NCBI GenBank assembly: GCA_024693715.1
Contig: JAILKS010000026.1
Span: 1 to 64,000 of the forward strand
Reading direction: 5' to 3'
Length of the DNA: 64,000 bases
Source of the DNA: Treponema sp.
GTDB taxonomy: Bacteria > Spirochaetota > Spirochaetia > Treponematales > Treponemataceae
The notes below the pieces were generated by a model. The model made no database searches, had not been told where the DNA came from, and worked only from the letters and a program-made list of their open reading frames with translations. How positions within the stretch are numbered: position 1 is the first letter of the stretch; each line of letters begins with the position of its first letter. The position numbers were made by a program, and so were the translations under genes. Positions 36,593-46,233 of this stretch are shown one piece after another.

Positions 36593-37123
36593 ATGGCTAA
36601 ATCTTTTTTGACAAGTACATTAATTATATTTTTCACAATAATCCTGGAAGCTACTGTCCTTACAAATATTTCATTTCTGCTTGTTGTTCCCGATATTGTC
36701 CTTATAATTACGATATATCTTTCACTTTTGAATGGAAAACTTTACGGTGAAACGACAGGCTTTATTTCAGGGCTTTTCCTGGATTTTATTACTGGTGTTC
36801 CATTCGGATTTAATTGTGTTTACAGAACACTTATGGGATATTTTTACGGACTTATTTCTCATTCTGTAATCATTTCCGGAATTATCATGCCTGTTTTAAG
36901 TGTCGGAATCGGTACTATCGTAAAACGGCTTTTTATAATTATACTTTCTTTAATTTATCCTAATCTTCATCTGAATGTTTACGGATTCATTTCAGATCAA
37001 TTCCTGTTTGAATTTATTGCTAACGTTGCGCTGTCACCATTTATTTTTAAGTTCTTAAGCTTCTTTAAGAATACGCTGTCTATTATTGACACAAAGGATA
37101 TGATAGATAATGTACAATCTTAA
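36593..37123 (+). CDS. mreD: Rod shape-determining protein MreD
   Basis: A 176-residue integral membrane protein with about five helices. Its weakly conserved sequence and position after mreC identify it (VPDIVLIITIYLSLLNGKLYG, GLFLDFITGVPFGFN). Its 3' end overlaps the PBP2 start by 14 bases, coupling translation. Confidence 0.88.
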   Translation: MAKSFLTSTLIIFFTIILEATVLTNISFLLVVPDIVLIITIYLSLLNGKLYGETTGFISGLFLDFITGVPFGFNCVYRTLMGYFYGLISHSVIISGIIMPVLSVGIGTIVKRLFIIILSLIYPNLHLNVYGFISDQFLFEFIANVALSPFIFKFLSFFKNTLSIIDTKDMIDNVQS

Positions 37124-38990
37124 TAATAAAATGACAAAAAGTCATAAATCAATCATTTTACTTTCGCTTGTAGTTTTTATTCTGATAAGTTTTTCTATCC
37201 GTCTTTTTTCAATGCAGGTAATTCATGGTAAGGAATATCAGACACAATCTATAACTATCAAAAATAAAATAACTTCTTTACCCGCACAACGCGGTCAAAT
37301 TTATGCGGTAAATGAACGAGATGCTATCGTAATTAATTCAGATTCATATGCTGTTGAAGTTACTCCCGGTGAAATTCCTTCTTCAAAATATGATTCTGTT
37401 ATGATGAGGCTTTCAACTTTTCTTGGAATCTCCAAGGAAGATATTGATAAAAAAATTACAACAGATAAAAGACGACAATACACGCCTATAAGAATAAAAT
37501 CTCATGTTCCGTTTACAATCATCTGTAATATTGCAGAAAACAAAACAGATCTCCCCGGAGTCAGCTGGGTTTCAAAACCAATCCGTGAATATCACCATAC
37601 TCAGTCACTGTCGCATATAATCGGATATGTAGGTGATATCAGTCAGACAGAATATGAACAGCTTTATAATCAGGGTTATTCAAGAGACAGCGTAATCGGA
37701 AAAAATGGAATTGAAAAGCAATACGATTATCTTCTTCAAGGTAAACCGGGAAATGAAATATATACTGTAGATGTTCATGGACGTGTAATTTCCGATACAC
37801 CTACAATTGTACCTCCGGTTTCAGGAAAAAATCTTGTTTTGACAATAGATTCTGAAATCCAAAAGCTTGCAGAAGATACACTTGGTCAGCGTGTAGGTGC
37901 TGTAGTTGTATTAAAGCCTTATACCGGTGAAATACTTGCAATGGTTTCATATCCTTATTTTGATTCAAATATCTTTAATCAGGATAATTCCGCAGAAGAA
38001 TATTCAAAGCTTTTAAATGATGAATCAAAACCACTTATTAACCGTGCAGTTCAGGTTTCTTATCCTCCTGCATCTACTTTTAAAATCATTATGTCTGCGG
38101 CCTTGCTTCAGGAACAGACATATTCTCCTGCTAAAAAAATTAAATGTACCGGTGAACTTGAATACGGTAATCATACCTTCCACTGTCATGAAAAGCACGG
38201 ACATGGTTATCTTGATTTAAAAAATGGACTTGCACAATCATGCGATGTTTATTTCTGGACAATCGGTAAAGATTATCTTGGTATTGATAAAATCGCTTCT
38301 TATGCAAAGGAATTTGGTTTAGGTCAGAGCTCACAGATAGATCTTCCGTCTCAGGATGCAGGACTTGTACCGACTGCAGAATGGAAGGAAAAAACTTATC
38401 ATGAAAAATGGATGGGCGGTGATACAATGTCATGTTCTATCGGACAAGGATATATGTCTGCGACTCCATTACAGCTTGCAAACATGATGGCAATGGTTTC
38501 TAACGAGGGAATTATTTATAAGCCGCATATCTTAAAAGAAATAAGGGATTCTGTAAATCCCGATAAAGAACCTGAAATAATTCAAAAGGAAGTTCTTACA
38601 AAATCAACAATTGATAATTATGTATGGAAAACGCTTCAGGAAGATCTTAGATATGTAGTAACAGATGGTACTCCTGTTTATCCTATGGGAAACAAATATA
38701 TTAAAATTGCCTGTAAAACCGGTACTGCCGAAGTAGAAAAGTATAAAAATTCTGATGATCCGAAGCACTGGCATTCATGGCTTGTTGCTTATGCTCCTGT
38801 TGATGCACCGCCTGAGGACAGAATATGTGTCGCTACTATCGTAGAAGCCGTTAATAAATGGGAATGGTGGGCACCGTATGCTACAAATATCATCATAAAC
38901 GGTATTTACCGACACAAGAATTATGAAGAATCAATTACTGAACTTGGTTTCAAATATCTTGATTTAACCTTGTCAGCAAGAATGGAGTAG
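37110..38990 (+). CDS. mrdA: Penicillin-binding protein 2 (elongasome transpeptidase)
   Basis: A 626-residue class B PBP that crosslinks lateral wall peptidoglycan with RodA. It has an N-terminal membrane helix (about residues 14-34), the PBP dimer domain with RxRGxIY-like LPAQRGQIYAVNERDAIV, and the transpeptidase domain: catalytic Ser322 in STFK, the second motif SCD in LAQSCDVYFW, and KTGTAE from Lys536. Start ATG 37110 overlaps mreD; ATG 37131 is an alternative. Confidence 0.94.
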   Translation: MYNLNNKMTKSHKSIILLSLVVFILISFSIRLFSMQVIHGKEYQTQSITIKNKITSLPAQRGQIYAVNERDAIVINSDSYAVEVTPGEIPSSKYDSVMMRLSTFLGISKEDIDKKITTDKRRQYTPIRIKSHVPFTIICNIAENKTDLPGVSWVSKPIREYHHTQSLSHIIGYVGDISQTEYEQLYNQGYSRDSVIGKNGIEKQYDYLLQGKPGNEIYTVDVHGRVISDTPTIVPPVSGKNLVLTIDSEIQKLAEDTLGQRVGAVVVLKPYTGEILAMVSYPYFDSNIFNQDNSAEEYSKLLNDESKPLINRAVQVSYPPASTFKIIMSAALLQEQTYSPAKKIKCTGELEYGNHTFHCHEKHGHGYLDLKNGLAQSCDVYFWTIGKDYLGIDKIASYAKEFGLGQSSQIDLPSQDAGLVPTAEWKEKTYHEKWMGGDTMSCSIGQGYMSATPLQLANMMAMVSNEGIIYKPHILKEIRDSVNPDKEPEIIQKEVLTKSTIDNYVWKTLQEDLRYVVTDGTPVYPMGNKYIKIACKTGTAEVEKYKNSDDPKHWHSWLVAYAPVDAPPEDRICVATIVEAVNKWEWWAPYATNIIINGIYRHKNYEESITELGFKYLDLTLSARME

Positions 38991-38994
38991 TCAG

Positions 38995-40317
38995 ATGAAA
39001 AATAAATTTCTTTCAATGTTTGATTATCTTCTTATTGCAATTTCTTTTATTCTTGTTATTCTCGGTGTTCTTTTTATATATTCATCAAGTATTAACCAGT
39101 ATGGTATTTCAGTACGAACAGAACATAAAAGACAGTTAATCTGGTTTTTAGCCGGTGTAATAGCCATGATTTTCTTTACGATTTATGATTACCGTAAATG
39201 TAAGAAAATTTCTCTATGGTTTTATATTGGTGTAATTTTTTTATTAATTTATACATTAATTTTCGGTAAAGAAGTAAACAATGCAAAAAGCTGGATTGGA
39301 ATCGGTGGAGTTGGAATTCAACCTTCTGAAATAGGTAAAATTTCGTTTATTCTTTTTCTTGCAAAATTCCTTGAGGATACTAAATCCGATGATTCAATCA
39401 AAAGATATGTATTTGCAATTCTTTTGATGATTCCGCCTTTTACATTAACCTTACTCCAACCGGATATGGGAACTGCGTGTGTTTATATAGCTATTTTTCT
39501 GTGCATGACTTTTATGTCAGATATTCCTGTAAAATACATTGTCTTTACGATTTTATTCGGAATGTTTACGATTTTATTTGCAGTTCTTCCTGAGCTTAAT
39601 ATTGAAATTCTTGAGCAGCCGAAACGTATTTTTTATATCCTTTCAAATTCAAAATTGAAAATGATTCTTGTGTTAACCTCAGCATTAATAACAGCGGTTG
39701 GATTTATCGTACGAAAATATTTTCATGGGCCAAAATATTATTACTGGATTACTTTTATTTTTGGAATAATCACTATTTCACTATTGTGTTCATGGGTTTT
39801 GTTAAAGGTCTTAAAGCCTTATCAGCTGCGTCGTCTTTATATATTTTTAGATCCTTATAAGGACGGTAAAAAGGGTCTGGGAGACGGATGGAACATCATT
39901 CAGTCAAAAATTGCAATCGGTTCCGGTGGCTTTAAAGGTCAGGGGTATCTTAACGGTTCACAAAGTCATGGACGCTATCTTGCCGAACAAAGCACTGACT
40001 TTATTTTCAGTATTTATTCGGAAGAATTCGGCTTCTGGGGTGGTTTATTAATCTTTACTCTGTATACAACAATTTTCGTAAGAATGATATATATCATAAA
40101 GCAGACGAAAAATGCATACGGAACTTATGTCGGTGCAGGAATTCTTGGAATGTATATGTTCCATTTTATTATTAATGTCGGAATGGTAATGGGAATTATG
40201 CCTGTAATGGGAATTCCTTTATTGCTGTTATCTTACGGTGGTTCATCATTAGTTACTAGTCTTATTGCAATTGGATTTATGATGAGTATTAATTATCGTA
40301 AAAAAGAGCTTTTATGA
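38995..40317 (+). CDS. rodA: SEDS glycosyltransferase RodA
   Basis: A 440-residue polytopic membrane protein with about ten helices that polymerises lipid II. Recognised by SWIGIGGVGIQPSEIGKISFILFLA, the LLQPDMGTACV motif, QSHGRYLAEQSTDFIFSIYSEEFGFWG (catalytic Asp/Glu loop), and the end GIPLLLLSYGGSSL. An insert of about 60 residues with extra hydrophobic helices between residues 180 and 270 makes it longer than typical. It is four bases after PBP2. Confidence 0.94.
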   Translation: MKNKFLSMFDYLLIAISFILVILGVLFIYSSSINQYGISVRTEHKRQLIWFLAGVIAMIFFTIYDYRKCKKISLWFYIGVIFLLIYTLIFGKEVNNAKSWIGIGGVGIQPSEIGKISFILFLAKFLEDTKSDDSIKRYVFAILLMIPPFTLTLLQPDMGTACVYIAIFLCMTFMSDIPVKYIVFTILFGMFTILFAVLPELNIEILEQPKRIFYILSNSKLKMILVLTSALITAVGFIVRKYFHGPKYYYWITFIFGIITISLLCSWVLLKVLKPYQLRRLYIFLDPYKDGKKGLGDGWNIIQSKIAIGSGGFKGQGYLNGSQSHGRYLAEQSTDFIFSIYSEEFGFWGGLLIFTLYTTIFVRMIYIIKQTKNAYGTYVGAGILGMYMFHFIINVGMVMGIMPVMGIPLLLLSYGGSSLVTSLIAIGFMMSINYRKKELL

Positions 40318-40332
40318 TATAAGGAAGACAAA

Positions 40333-41565
40333 ATGAAATTAAACCAAATTATTACAAGCTTACTTGAAACAGATTTATATAAGTTTTCAATGGGACAGGC
40401 AATTTATCATCAGTATCCATCGTACAAAACAACCTGGACTTTTAAATGCAGAAATTCAAATATAAAATTCACTGCTGAAATGGTTAGTGAAATTAAAGAA
40501 CAGATTATAGCTTTCAGCAAGCTTCGTTTTACAGAAGATGAATTGAATTATCTTGCTTCAATTGAATGGCTTCATGAGGATTATATTGATCATTTAAGAT
40601 TATGGAACGCAAGATTTGAAGATTTTGAAATTACAACTGAAGGTGATTGCGGACTTTCGCTTGAAGCACACGGAACCTGGCTTAATACTTCAATGTATGA
40701 AATTCCTGTACTTGCAATTGTAAATGAAGTTTATTTTAAAATGCAGTACAAATATGAAGAATTAATTGAGCAGTATAAAAAACGACTTGATGATAAGGTT
40801 AAATATCTGATTGATGGTACTTATAATCTTGGTAATTTTTCAGAATTTGGTTTAAGACGAAGACTTTCTGCTGAAGCACAGGAACTTGCAGTTAAAACTC
40901 TGATTTCTCATAATCCTGATTATAAGGAATCACGATGTGTCGGAACATCGAATGTATATCTTGCAAAAAAATATAATGCAACTCCGGTCGGTACAATGGC
41001 GCATGAATTCATAATGTGTGTAGGACAAGGAAATCCTATGTATAATCCTGCATTTTCAAATAAACTTGCAATGGAAGCATGGACAAAAGAATATGGCGTT
41101 TTAAACGGAACATATCTTACAGATACAATAGGTGATAAAATTGCGCATTTAGATATGGGATATACCTTCTCAATATGCTTCAGCGGTGTTCGACATGATT
41201 CAGGCGATCCATATGAATGGGGCGAAGAATGGATTAAGCATTATAAAAAATATTACAATAAATATAAGGATGAACGTGTTAATCCGAAAAATAAAACTCT
41301 TCTTTTCAGTGATAGCCTTGATTTTAAACGTGCAAGTGATTTATATGCTCATTTTAAAGACCGTATAAAGGTTGCATTTGGTATCGGAACATATATTTCA
41401 AATGATACTGATGTAGAACCACTTAATATTGTTATGAAGGTATCTTCTTGTAACAATCGTCCTGTTGCAAAACTTTCAAATGCAGAAGGTAAGGTGATGT
41501 GTAAGGATGCTGAATATGTTGAGTATCTTAAAAAGACAATTGAATGGAGATTAACTCATAAATGA
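40333..41565 (+). CDS. pncB: Nicotinate phosphoribosyltransferase
   Basis: A 410-residue NAPRTase making nicotinate mononucleotide from nicotinic acid. The N-terminus (LLETDLYKFSMGQAIYHQYP, FKCRNS) and FGLRRRLSAEAQ, GTMAHEFIMCVGQGNPMY, and FSGVRHDSGDPYEWGEE are the active-site motifs. The stop overlaps the nadE start (ATGA), joining the salvage and amidation steps of NAD synthesis. Gene follows rodA at 15 bases. Confidence 0.94.
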   Translation: MKLNQIITSLLETDLYKFSMGQAIYHQYPSYKTTWTFKCRNSNIKFTAEMVSEIKEQIIAFSKLRFTEDELNYLASIEWLHEDYIDHLRLWNARFEDFEITTEGDCGLSLEAHGTWLNTSMYEIPVLAIVNEVYFKMQYKYEELIEQYKKRLDDKVKYLIDGTYNLGNFSEFGLRRRLSAEAQELAVKTLISHNPDYKESRCVGTSNVYLAKKYNATPVGTMAHEFIMCVGQGNPMYNPAFSNKLAMEAWTKEYGVLNGTYLTDTIGDKIAHLDMGYTFSICFSGVRHDSGDPYEWGEEWIKHYKKYYNKYKDERVNPKNKTLLFSDSLDFKRASDLYAHFKDRIKVAFGIGTYISNDTDVEPLNIVMKVSSCNNRPVAKLSNAEGKVMCKDAEYVEYLKKTIEWRLTHK

Positions 41566-42329
41566 AACCTTTAAAAGAGCAGGCGATTGAATGGGTAAAA
41601 AATTATTTTATTCAAAACGGAAATTCCGATACTAAAGCTTTAATAGGAATATCAGGCGGAAAAGATTCTTCAACAGTTGCAGCTTTATGTTGTCAGGCTT
41701 TGGGAAAAGAAAGGGTAGTAGGCGTAATGATGCCTAATGGAGAACAAAAAGATATAAATGACTCAATAAGATTATGCGGGTATCTTGGAATTAAAAACTA
41801 TACCGTAAATATTAATTCTGCTTATGAAGGTCTGACATCTGAAATAAAAAAACAGCTTGGCATTTTACAGACGACACCTCAGCATAATACAAACACTCCT
41901 GCAAGATTAAGAATGACAACACTTTATTCTGTCGGTGCAAATATCGGTAACTGCAGAATCTCATGCAATGGAAATTTGAGCGAACGTTTAAGCGGATATT
42001 TTACAATCTGGGGTGATGGAGCCGGTGATTTTGCTCCGCTTGCATATTTATTTAAAGAAGAAGTCGTTCAGCTTGGACTAGATTTAGGCTTACCAGAAGA
42101 TTTATGTATAAAACCTCCAAGTGACGGAATGTCAGGAAAAACTGATGAAGAAAGTCTTGGTTTTACTTATGATGAATTACGTAAAGTAATATTGAATGAT
42201 ACAAAATCTATGGATAAACAGAAAGTAACGAATATTTTACAAAAGATTAATTCGATGGCTTTTAAGAGAAGATTATTAAATATTCCATCTTTTGTTCCAT
42301 CAGATAAAAATATTAAGAAATACAAATAA
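41562..42329 (+). CDS. nadE: NH3-dependent NAD synthetase
   Basis: A 255-residue NAD synthetase that amidates deamido-NAD. It has the N-type ATP pyrophosphatase loop LIGISGGKDSSTVAALC, the TTPQHNTNTPARLRMTTLYSV region, GNLSERLSGYFTIWGDGAGDFAPLAYLFKEEV, and the closing KPPSDGMSGKTDEESLGFTYDEL. The glutaminase domain is missing, so ammonia or another donor is used. Overlaps pncB by four bases. Confidence 0.94.
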   Translation: MKPLKEQAIEWVKNYFIQNGNSDTKALIGISGGKDSSTVAALCCQALGKERVVGVMMPNGEQKDINDSIRLCGYLGIKNYTVNINSAYEGLTSEIKKQLGILQTTPQHNTNTPARLRMTTLYSVGANIGNCRISCNGNLSERLSGYFTIWGDGAGDFAPLAYLFKEEVVQLGLDLGLPEDLCIKPPSDGMSGKTDEESLGFTYDELRKVILNDTKSMDKQKVTNILQKINSMAFKRRLLNIPSFVPSDKNIKKYK

Positions 42330-42339
42330 AAGGCGAGCG

Positions 42340-43524
42340 ATGTTTGATATTCATATTCAAAAGATTGAAAAATCTGATAATGAAAATAATGGTACTTTTT
42401 TGCAGACTCCATTCTGGTGTAACTTTAAGGCAAGGCATGGCTGGTCCTACAATAGATTCATTGCAGATGTTACATTGCCAGAGGATTTAAAAAAACCTCA
42501 AAGTAATAAAATTCAAAAAAAATATGAACTTTCCGTATTGAACAGAAATTTCTGTAAAAACCTGCTTAGCATTGCATATGTACCGCTTATGCCGCAATTA
42601 TTATATCAAGAATCTGCTGAAGAACAGACAATTGAATTTGCTAATTTTTTAAATGAACTTTCACTTGAATTAAAAAAATATCTTCCTTCAAATACAATTG
42701 CAATTCGATTCGACCCGGATGTTGTTTTTGATTCCATCGAAGAACGTGATGATTTTAATCTTGGAATAAAAACAGTTGCTCTTGCCGACAGATTAAAGCT
42801 TAAAAAAAATGCTGTTGACATTCAGCCACCTGACAGTACACAGATAGATTTAACTTTATCGGAAGATGAAATCCTTTCAAAAATGCATCAAAAATGGCGT
42901 TACAACATCCGACTGAGTGAGAAAAAAGGTGTTGTAATAAAGCGATATACTGGAAATAGTGTGAACTTGTCAGAAAAATTAGACAGATTCTATACACTTA
43001 CTAAAGAAACTAATGCCAGAGACGGTAATTCAAGCCATGCAAAAGGTTATTATTTTGATTTAATCTCATCATCTGCAAAAGAAAACAATCTCGATAATGA
43101 TATAATTCCAAAGACTACAGAAAAACCGCTTATCAGTCTTTTTATTGCTGAGCATGAGGGTGAAGAAATTGCAAGTATAATGACACTTTTTTCAAGAGAT
43201 GAAGCAATTTATCTTTATGGTGCAAGCTCAAATAATAAACGCAATTTAATGCCAAATCATCTGTTACAATGGACAGCCATAAAAGCAGCAAAAGAATATG
43301 GCTCAAAAATATACGATTTTTATGGGATGCCGCCTGAAGGAAAGGATGAAAATCATCCGATGCATGGGCTATATATGTTCAAGGCTAATTTTGGAGGAAG
43401 AATCATCCATAGACCTGGAAGCTGGGACGTGCCGTTAAAATTCATTTACAGGCCATATAAAACAGCCGAAAGATTAAGGGCATTCTGGTTCAAGAAAGTC
43501 GTTAAGAAACTCAAGGGAAGATAA
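42340..43524 (+). CDS. FemAB/FemX-like aminoacyl or GNAT-fold ligase
   Basis: A 394-residue protein of the FemABX/BacA-like double-GNAT family, whose known members add amino acids from aminoacyl-tRNA to peptidoglycan stem peptides. Supporting segments are FLQTPFWCNFKARHGWSYNRF, SKMHQKWRYNIRLSEKKGV, LFSRDEAIYLYGASSNNKRNLMP and YDFYGMPPEGKDENHPMHGLYMFKANFGG. Start ATG 42340 follows AGGCGAG; the in-frame ATG at 42292 lies inside nadE. It may add a bridge amino acid to lipid II, but the exact substrate is unknown. The last 51 bases overlap the convergent ATP-grasp gene. Confidence 0.82.
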   Translation: MFDIHIQKIEKSDNENNGTFLQTPFWCNFKARHGWSYNRFIADVTLPEDLKKPQSNKIQKKYELSVLNRNFCKNLLSIAYVPLMPQLLYQESAEEQTIEFANFLNELSLELKKYLPSNTIAIRFDPDVVFDSIEERDDFNLGIKTVALADRLKLKKNAVDIQPPDSTQIDLTLSEDEILSKMHQKWRYNIRLSEKKGVVIKRYTGNSVNLSEKLDRFYTLTKETNARDGNSSHAKGYYFDLISSSAKENNLDNDIIPKTTEKPLISLFIAEHEGEEIASIMTLFSRDEAIYLYGASSNNKRNLMPNHLLQWTAIKAAKEYGSKIYDFYGMPPEGKDENHPMHGLYMFKANFGGRIIHRPGSWDVPLKFIYRPYKTAERLRAFWFKKVVKKLKGR

Positions 43525-44754
43525 TTCTTTTACAAGATTTTCCGCTTCTTTTTTTGTTTTTGTACAGATGACACATTCACAAAAGCCTTTTTCTCTTTCC
43601 TGCTTTGCCTCGAGATTATTCCACTGATTCAATAAAACAATTTCTTTATATTTATATAATAACTCAAATTGTTCGGCTAACAAAACAGGAAGCTTTAAAT
43701 CTACAGTATAAAGTTTTGAATCTTTTATTTTTTTATGAAGCATGCAGCTGTCAAAAAGCATGTCAAAAACAGTCATATTATTTCTTGCTGCATATAAATA
43801 ACTCATGCCGCTTAATCTTGGGTTTATTTCAAGAATATACCATTTTTTCTGACTGTAAATTAAATCAATTTGTGCACAGCCATTAATATGCAAAACACGG
43901 CATAATCTATTTAAGGTTTTTAAAAGTCGTTTAATTTTGTATTTTTTATTATCTGCTTTTGTAAAAGGACCATGCTTCGTGCTTTGCTTTGGACTTGTTA
44001 TTCCATATTGATTTTTACTTATAGAAAAAACAGGAAGAATTGAATATTTATCATCGCAGCCATAAACTTCTACGCCAAAATGTTCACCGTCAATGTATTC
44101 TTCAATAAGTCTGTCAGAATTATTTCTTTTTGAATTTAAATATCCCTTTGCTTCTCCATAAGTATTTACAACTGTCATCCCGTAAGAGCTGAGTCCGACA
44201 TTATCCTTAATTATTAAGGGAAGCTTAAGTGTTTCTATTTCTTTTAAAAGACTGTCCTTATAAACATTATTAATTACAGCCTTATTGCTTCCTGCACAAA
44301 AATAAAGATTATGATCGGCGAATATTGATTTTGGTGTCAGAAAACCAGATTCATTTAAAAATTGATTCGTTTCCTGCTTGTTCAGACATGTAAGGCAGGT
44401 TCTTAACGGATTACAGATTGTTTTTATTCCGTGTTTTTTTAATTCTTCAGCAACAAGTGAATCATTGATACAAAGCCAGTCATAAGGCTCGTTCCAGAAG
44501 GATAGGGCTATTGCAGCATCAGGTTTTAATTCAAGAATTTTTTCAGCAACTTTAATATAATTATCTTCTGGATTTAAAATAATTGCATTGTCAGGCATAA
44601 AAAGACCAGGAAGTTGTGTTACACAAAAAAAATCATGCTCGGGATGCTTTTTTTGAAACGATAAAAACTGTTCATTATCAGAAGGTATAACGTTTATCTT
44701 AAAGCTTTCCGGTGAAAAATGATTTGAATTTGTACTGTAAAAAACAATCCTCAT
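43474..44754 (-). CDS. ATP-grasp ligase, unknown substrate
   Basis: A 426-residue ATP-grasp enzyme. LPLIIKDNVGLSSYGMTVV is the nucleotide-binding loop, EEYIDGEHFGVEVYG the hinge, INGCAQIDLIY and WYILEINPRLSGMSYL the metal/ATP motifs. This fits carboxylate-amine/peptide ligases, e.g. those joining amino acids, but I cannot name the product. N-terminal residues 1-110 form the pre-grasp part and the last 80 residues are a distinct tail. Fourth gene of a minus-strand unit with moxR and DUF58 genes. Its 3' end overlaps the FemAB gene by 51 bases. Confidence 0.8.
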   Translation of the reverse strand: MRIVFYSTNSNHFSPESFKINVIPSDNEQFLSFQKKHPEHDFFCVTQLPGLFMPDNAIILNPEDNYIKVAEKILELKPDAAIALSFWNEPYDWLCINDSLVAEELKKHGIKTICNPLRTCLTCLNKQETNQFLNESGFLTPKSIFADHNLYFCAGSNKAVINNVYKDSLLKEIETLKLPLIIKDNVGLSSYGMTVVNTYGEAKGYLNSKRNNSDRLIEEYIDGEHFGVEVYGCDDKYSILPVFSISKNQYGITSPKQSTKHGPFTKADNKKYKIKRLLKTLNRLCRVLHINGCAQIDLIYSQKKWYILEINPRLSGMSYLYAARNNMTVFDMLFDSCMLHKKIKDSKLYTVDLKLPVLLAEQFELLYKYKEIVLLNQWNNLEAKQEREKGFCECVICTKTKKEAENLVKELSSLEFLNDFLEPECP

Positions 44755-44765
44755 ATTTTATCCTG

Positions 44766-46232
44766 TCATTCAATTATTGTTTTAATTGATGATATAAATT
44801 CTTTTTCCTGTTCTTTTGAAAGTTTATCTTTATCGAACAAGGCTTTTTCAAAAAGAATCCCTGTACGCATTATCATATTAATCACCTGTTCATCATTATT
44901 CTGTGATGAAAGAAGATATGATTTGATTTTCCGGGTAAATTCAACTGGTGCAAGATTTTTTGTATATTTGATATCTTTTTTTTCTGCCCATTTTACAAGG
45001 AGAAGAAAATGTTTTGAAAGCCTTCCAAGTTCAATTACTTTTTCCCTTGATTTTTTTGATGAATAATTATTTATATATTCCATGAATCGGCTTGAATTTA
45101 CAGTCATATATTGTTCGGTCTTTGATTTTTTAAATAGATTTTTAAAAAAATCCTTTATCATGGAATGTATATCTCTAAAAAATGTCTGCAATCGTCTTTC
45201 TTTAAAATAATCTCTCAGTTCTTTTGAAAACAAAGGCTTAATCAGAAATATAAATACAAGATATAAAATACCGGCAAAAATTCCTGCCTGAAGTACTACC
45301 AATAATATTTTTATTATGACAGAAGGTTCTTTCTGAAGCATTTTAAGCTGTTCTAAGTTATCATAATCTGGATTAAAGGTGTTGAGTAATTTTATTACAG
45401 GTGCGGAAAAATTTGAATGATTTACTGAAGCAGAAAAACCATCCTTTGCAGAAATTCTAATATTAAAAAATGCTTCATTTCTTGAAATAAAAATAGCCGG
45501 TAAAAGAGCGATTAAAGAAACAACAGATACTATTTTTATATAATGGCGTATATTTTTTACAAGAGTTCTGTTTCCTAAAAATCCATACAACGATTTATAA
45601 TAAATATATTTTATTGTCAGTAAAAATATACTAAGTGAAATAAAAAATATAAAAAACAGTATTAAATACAGAAAAGTGATTTTCTGAAGATTAATTTTTA
45701 TAAATATAATAAATATGCAGAAAACAGCAGTCAAAACATATAAAACAGTTTTGATTTGTTTTGCCTTTAATCCCAAGTCACTGCCAAGCGCATTATTTTT
45801 ATAAAGAAATGATTGAAGCTCTTCGCCATCCCTTGATTCCCATTCATCGATAAATGAATCAAAAATAATAAAATAATTATTCAGGTCTATTGTTAAAACA
45901 AATTGTAAAAGAGTAACTACGGGCATAAAGAATAGATATGATTTCTGATTAAATAGCTTAAAAATTATAAATTCCAGTACAAAATAAAAAAATGCAAATA
46001 TAAAATAAACGAGAAATTTCTTTTTTTCACGAAGGATTATTGAAAAGATAATCAAAAACAAAATACCCTGAAAACATATCAATAAATATGAAAAAACAGA
46101 TATAAAGCTTTTTGCAAAAATATAATCAGTAAAAACTATACTTTCAAAAAAATACAGTGTACAGCAGATAAAAGGAGTAAGTGTAAAATATACAAGCAGA
46201 CGCTCTAAAAGTTTATAGTAATTGTTTTTCAT
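44766..46232 (-). CDS. Membrane protein with DUF4129-like C-terminus
   Basis: A 488-residue protein with about nine N-terminal and central membrane helices (residues 10-330) and a C-terminal cytoplasmic helical domain. Near its end, KDIKYTKNLAPVEFTRKIKSYL fits the DUF4129 pattern found after transglutaminase proteins in MoxR-DUF58 clusters. A separate transglutaminase domain is absent. It is two bases after the DUF58 gene, in the moxR operon. Function unknown, probably envelope-related. Confidence 0.7.
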   Translation of the reverse strand: MKNNYYKLLERLLVYFTLTPFICCTLYFFESIVFTDYIFAKSFISVFSYLLICFQGILFLIIFSIILREKKKFLVYFIFAFFYFVLEFIIFKLFNQKSYLFFMPVVTLLQFVLTIDLNNYFIIFDSFIDEWESRDGEELQSFLYKNNALGSDLGLKAKQIKTVLYVLTAVFCIFIIFIKINLQKITFLYLILFFIFFISLSIFLLTIKYIYYKSLYGFLGNRTLVKNIRHYIKIVSVVSLIALLPAIFISRNEAFFNIRISAKDGFSASVNHSNFSAPVIKLLNTFNPDYDNLEQLKMLQKEPSVIIKILLVVLQAGIFAGILYLVFIFLIKPLFSKELRDYFKERRLQTFFRDIHSMIKDFFKNLFKKSKTEQYMTVNSSRFMEYINNYSSKKSREKVIELGRLSKHFLLLVKWAEKKDIKYTKNLAPVEFTRKIKSYLLSSQNNDEQVINMIMRTGILFEKALFDKDKLSKEQEKEFISSIKTIIE

Positions 46233-46233
46233 A

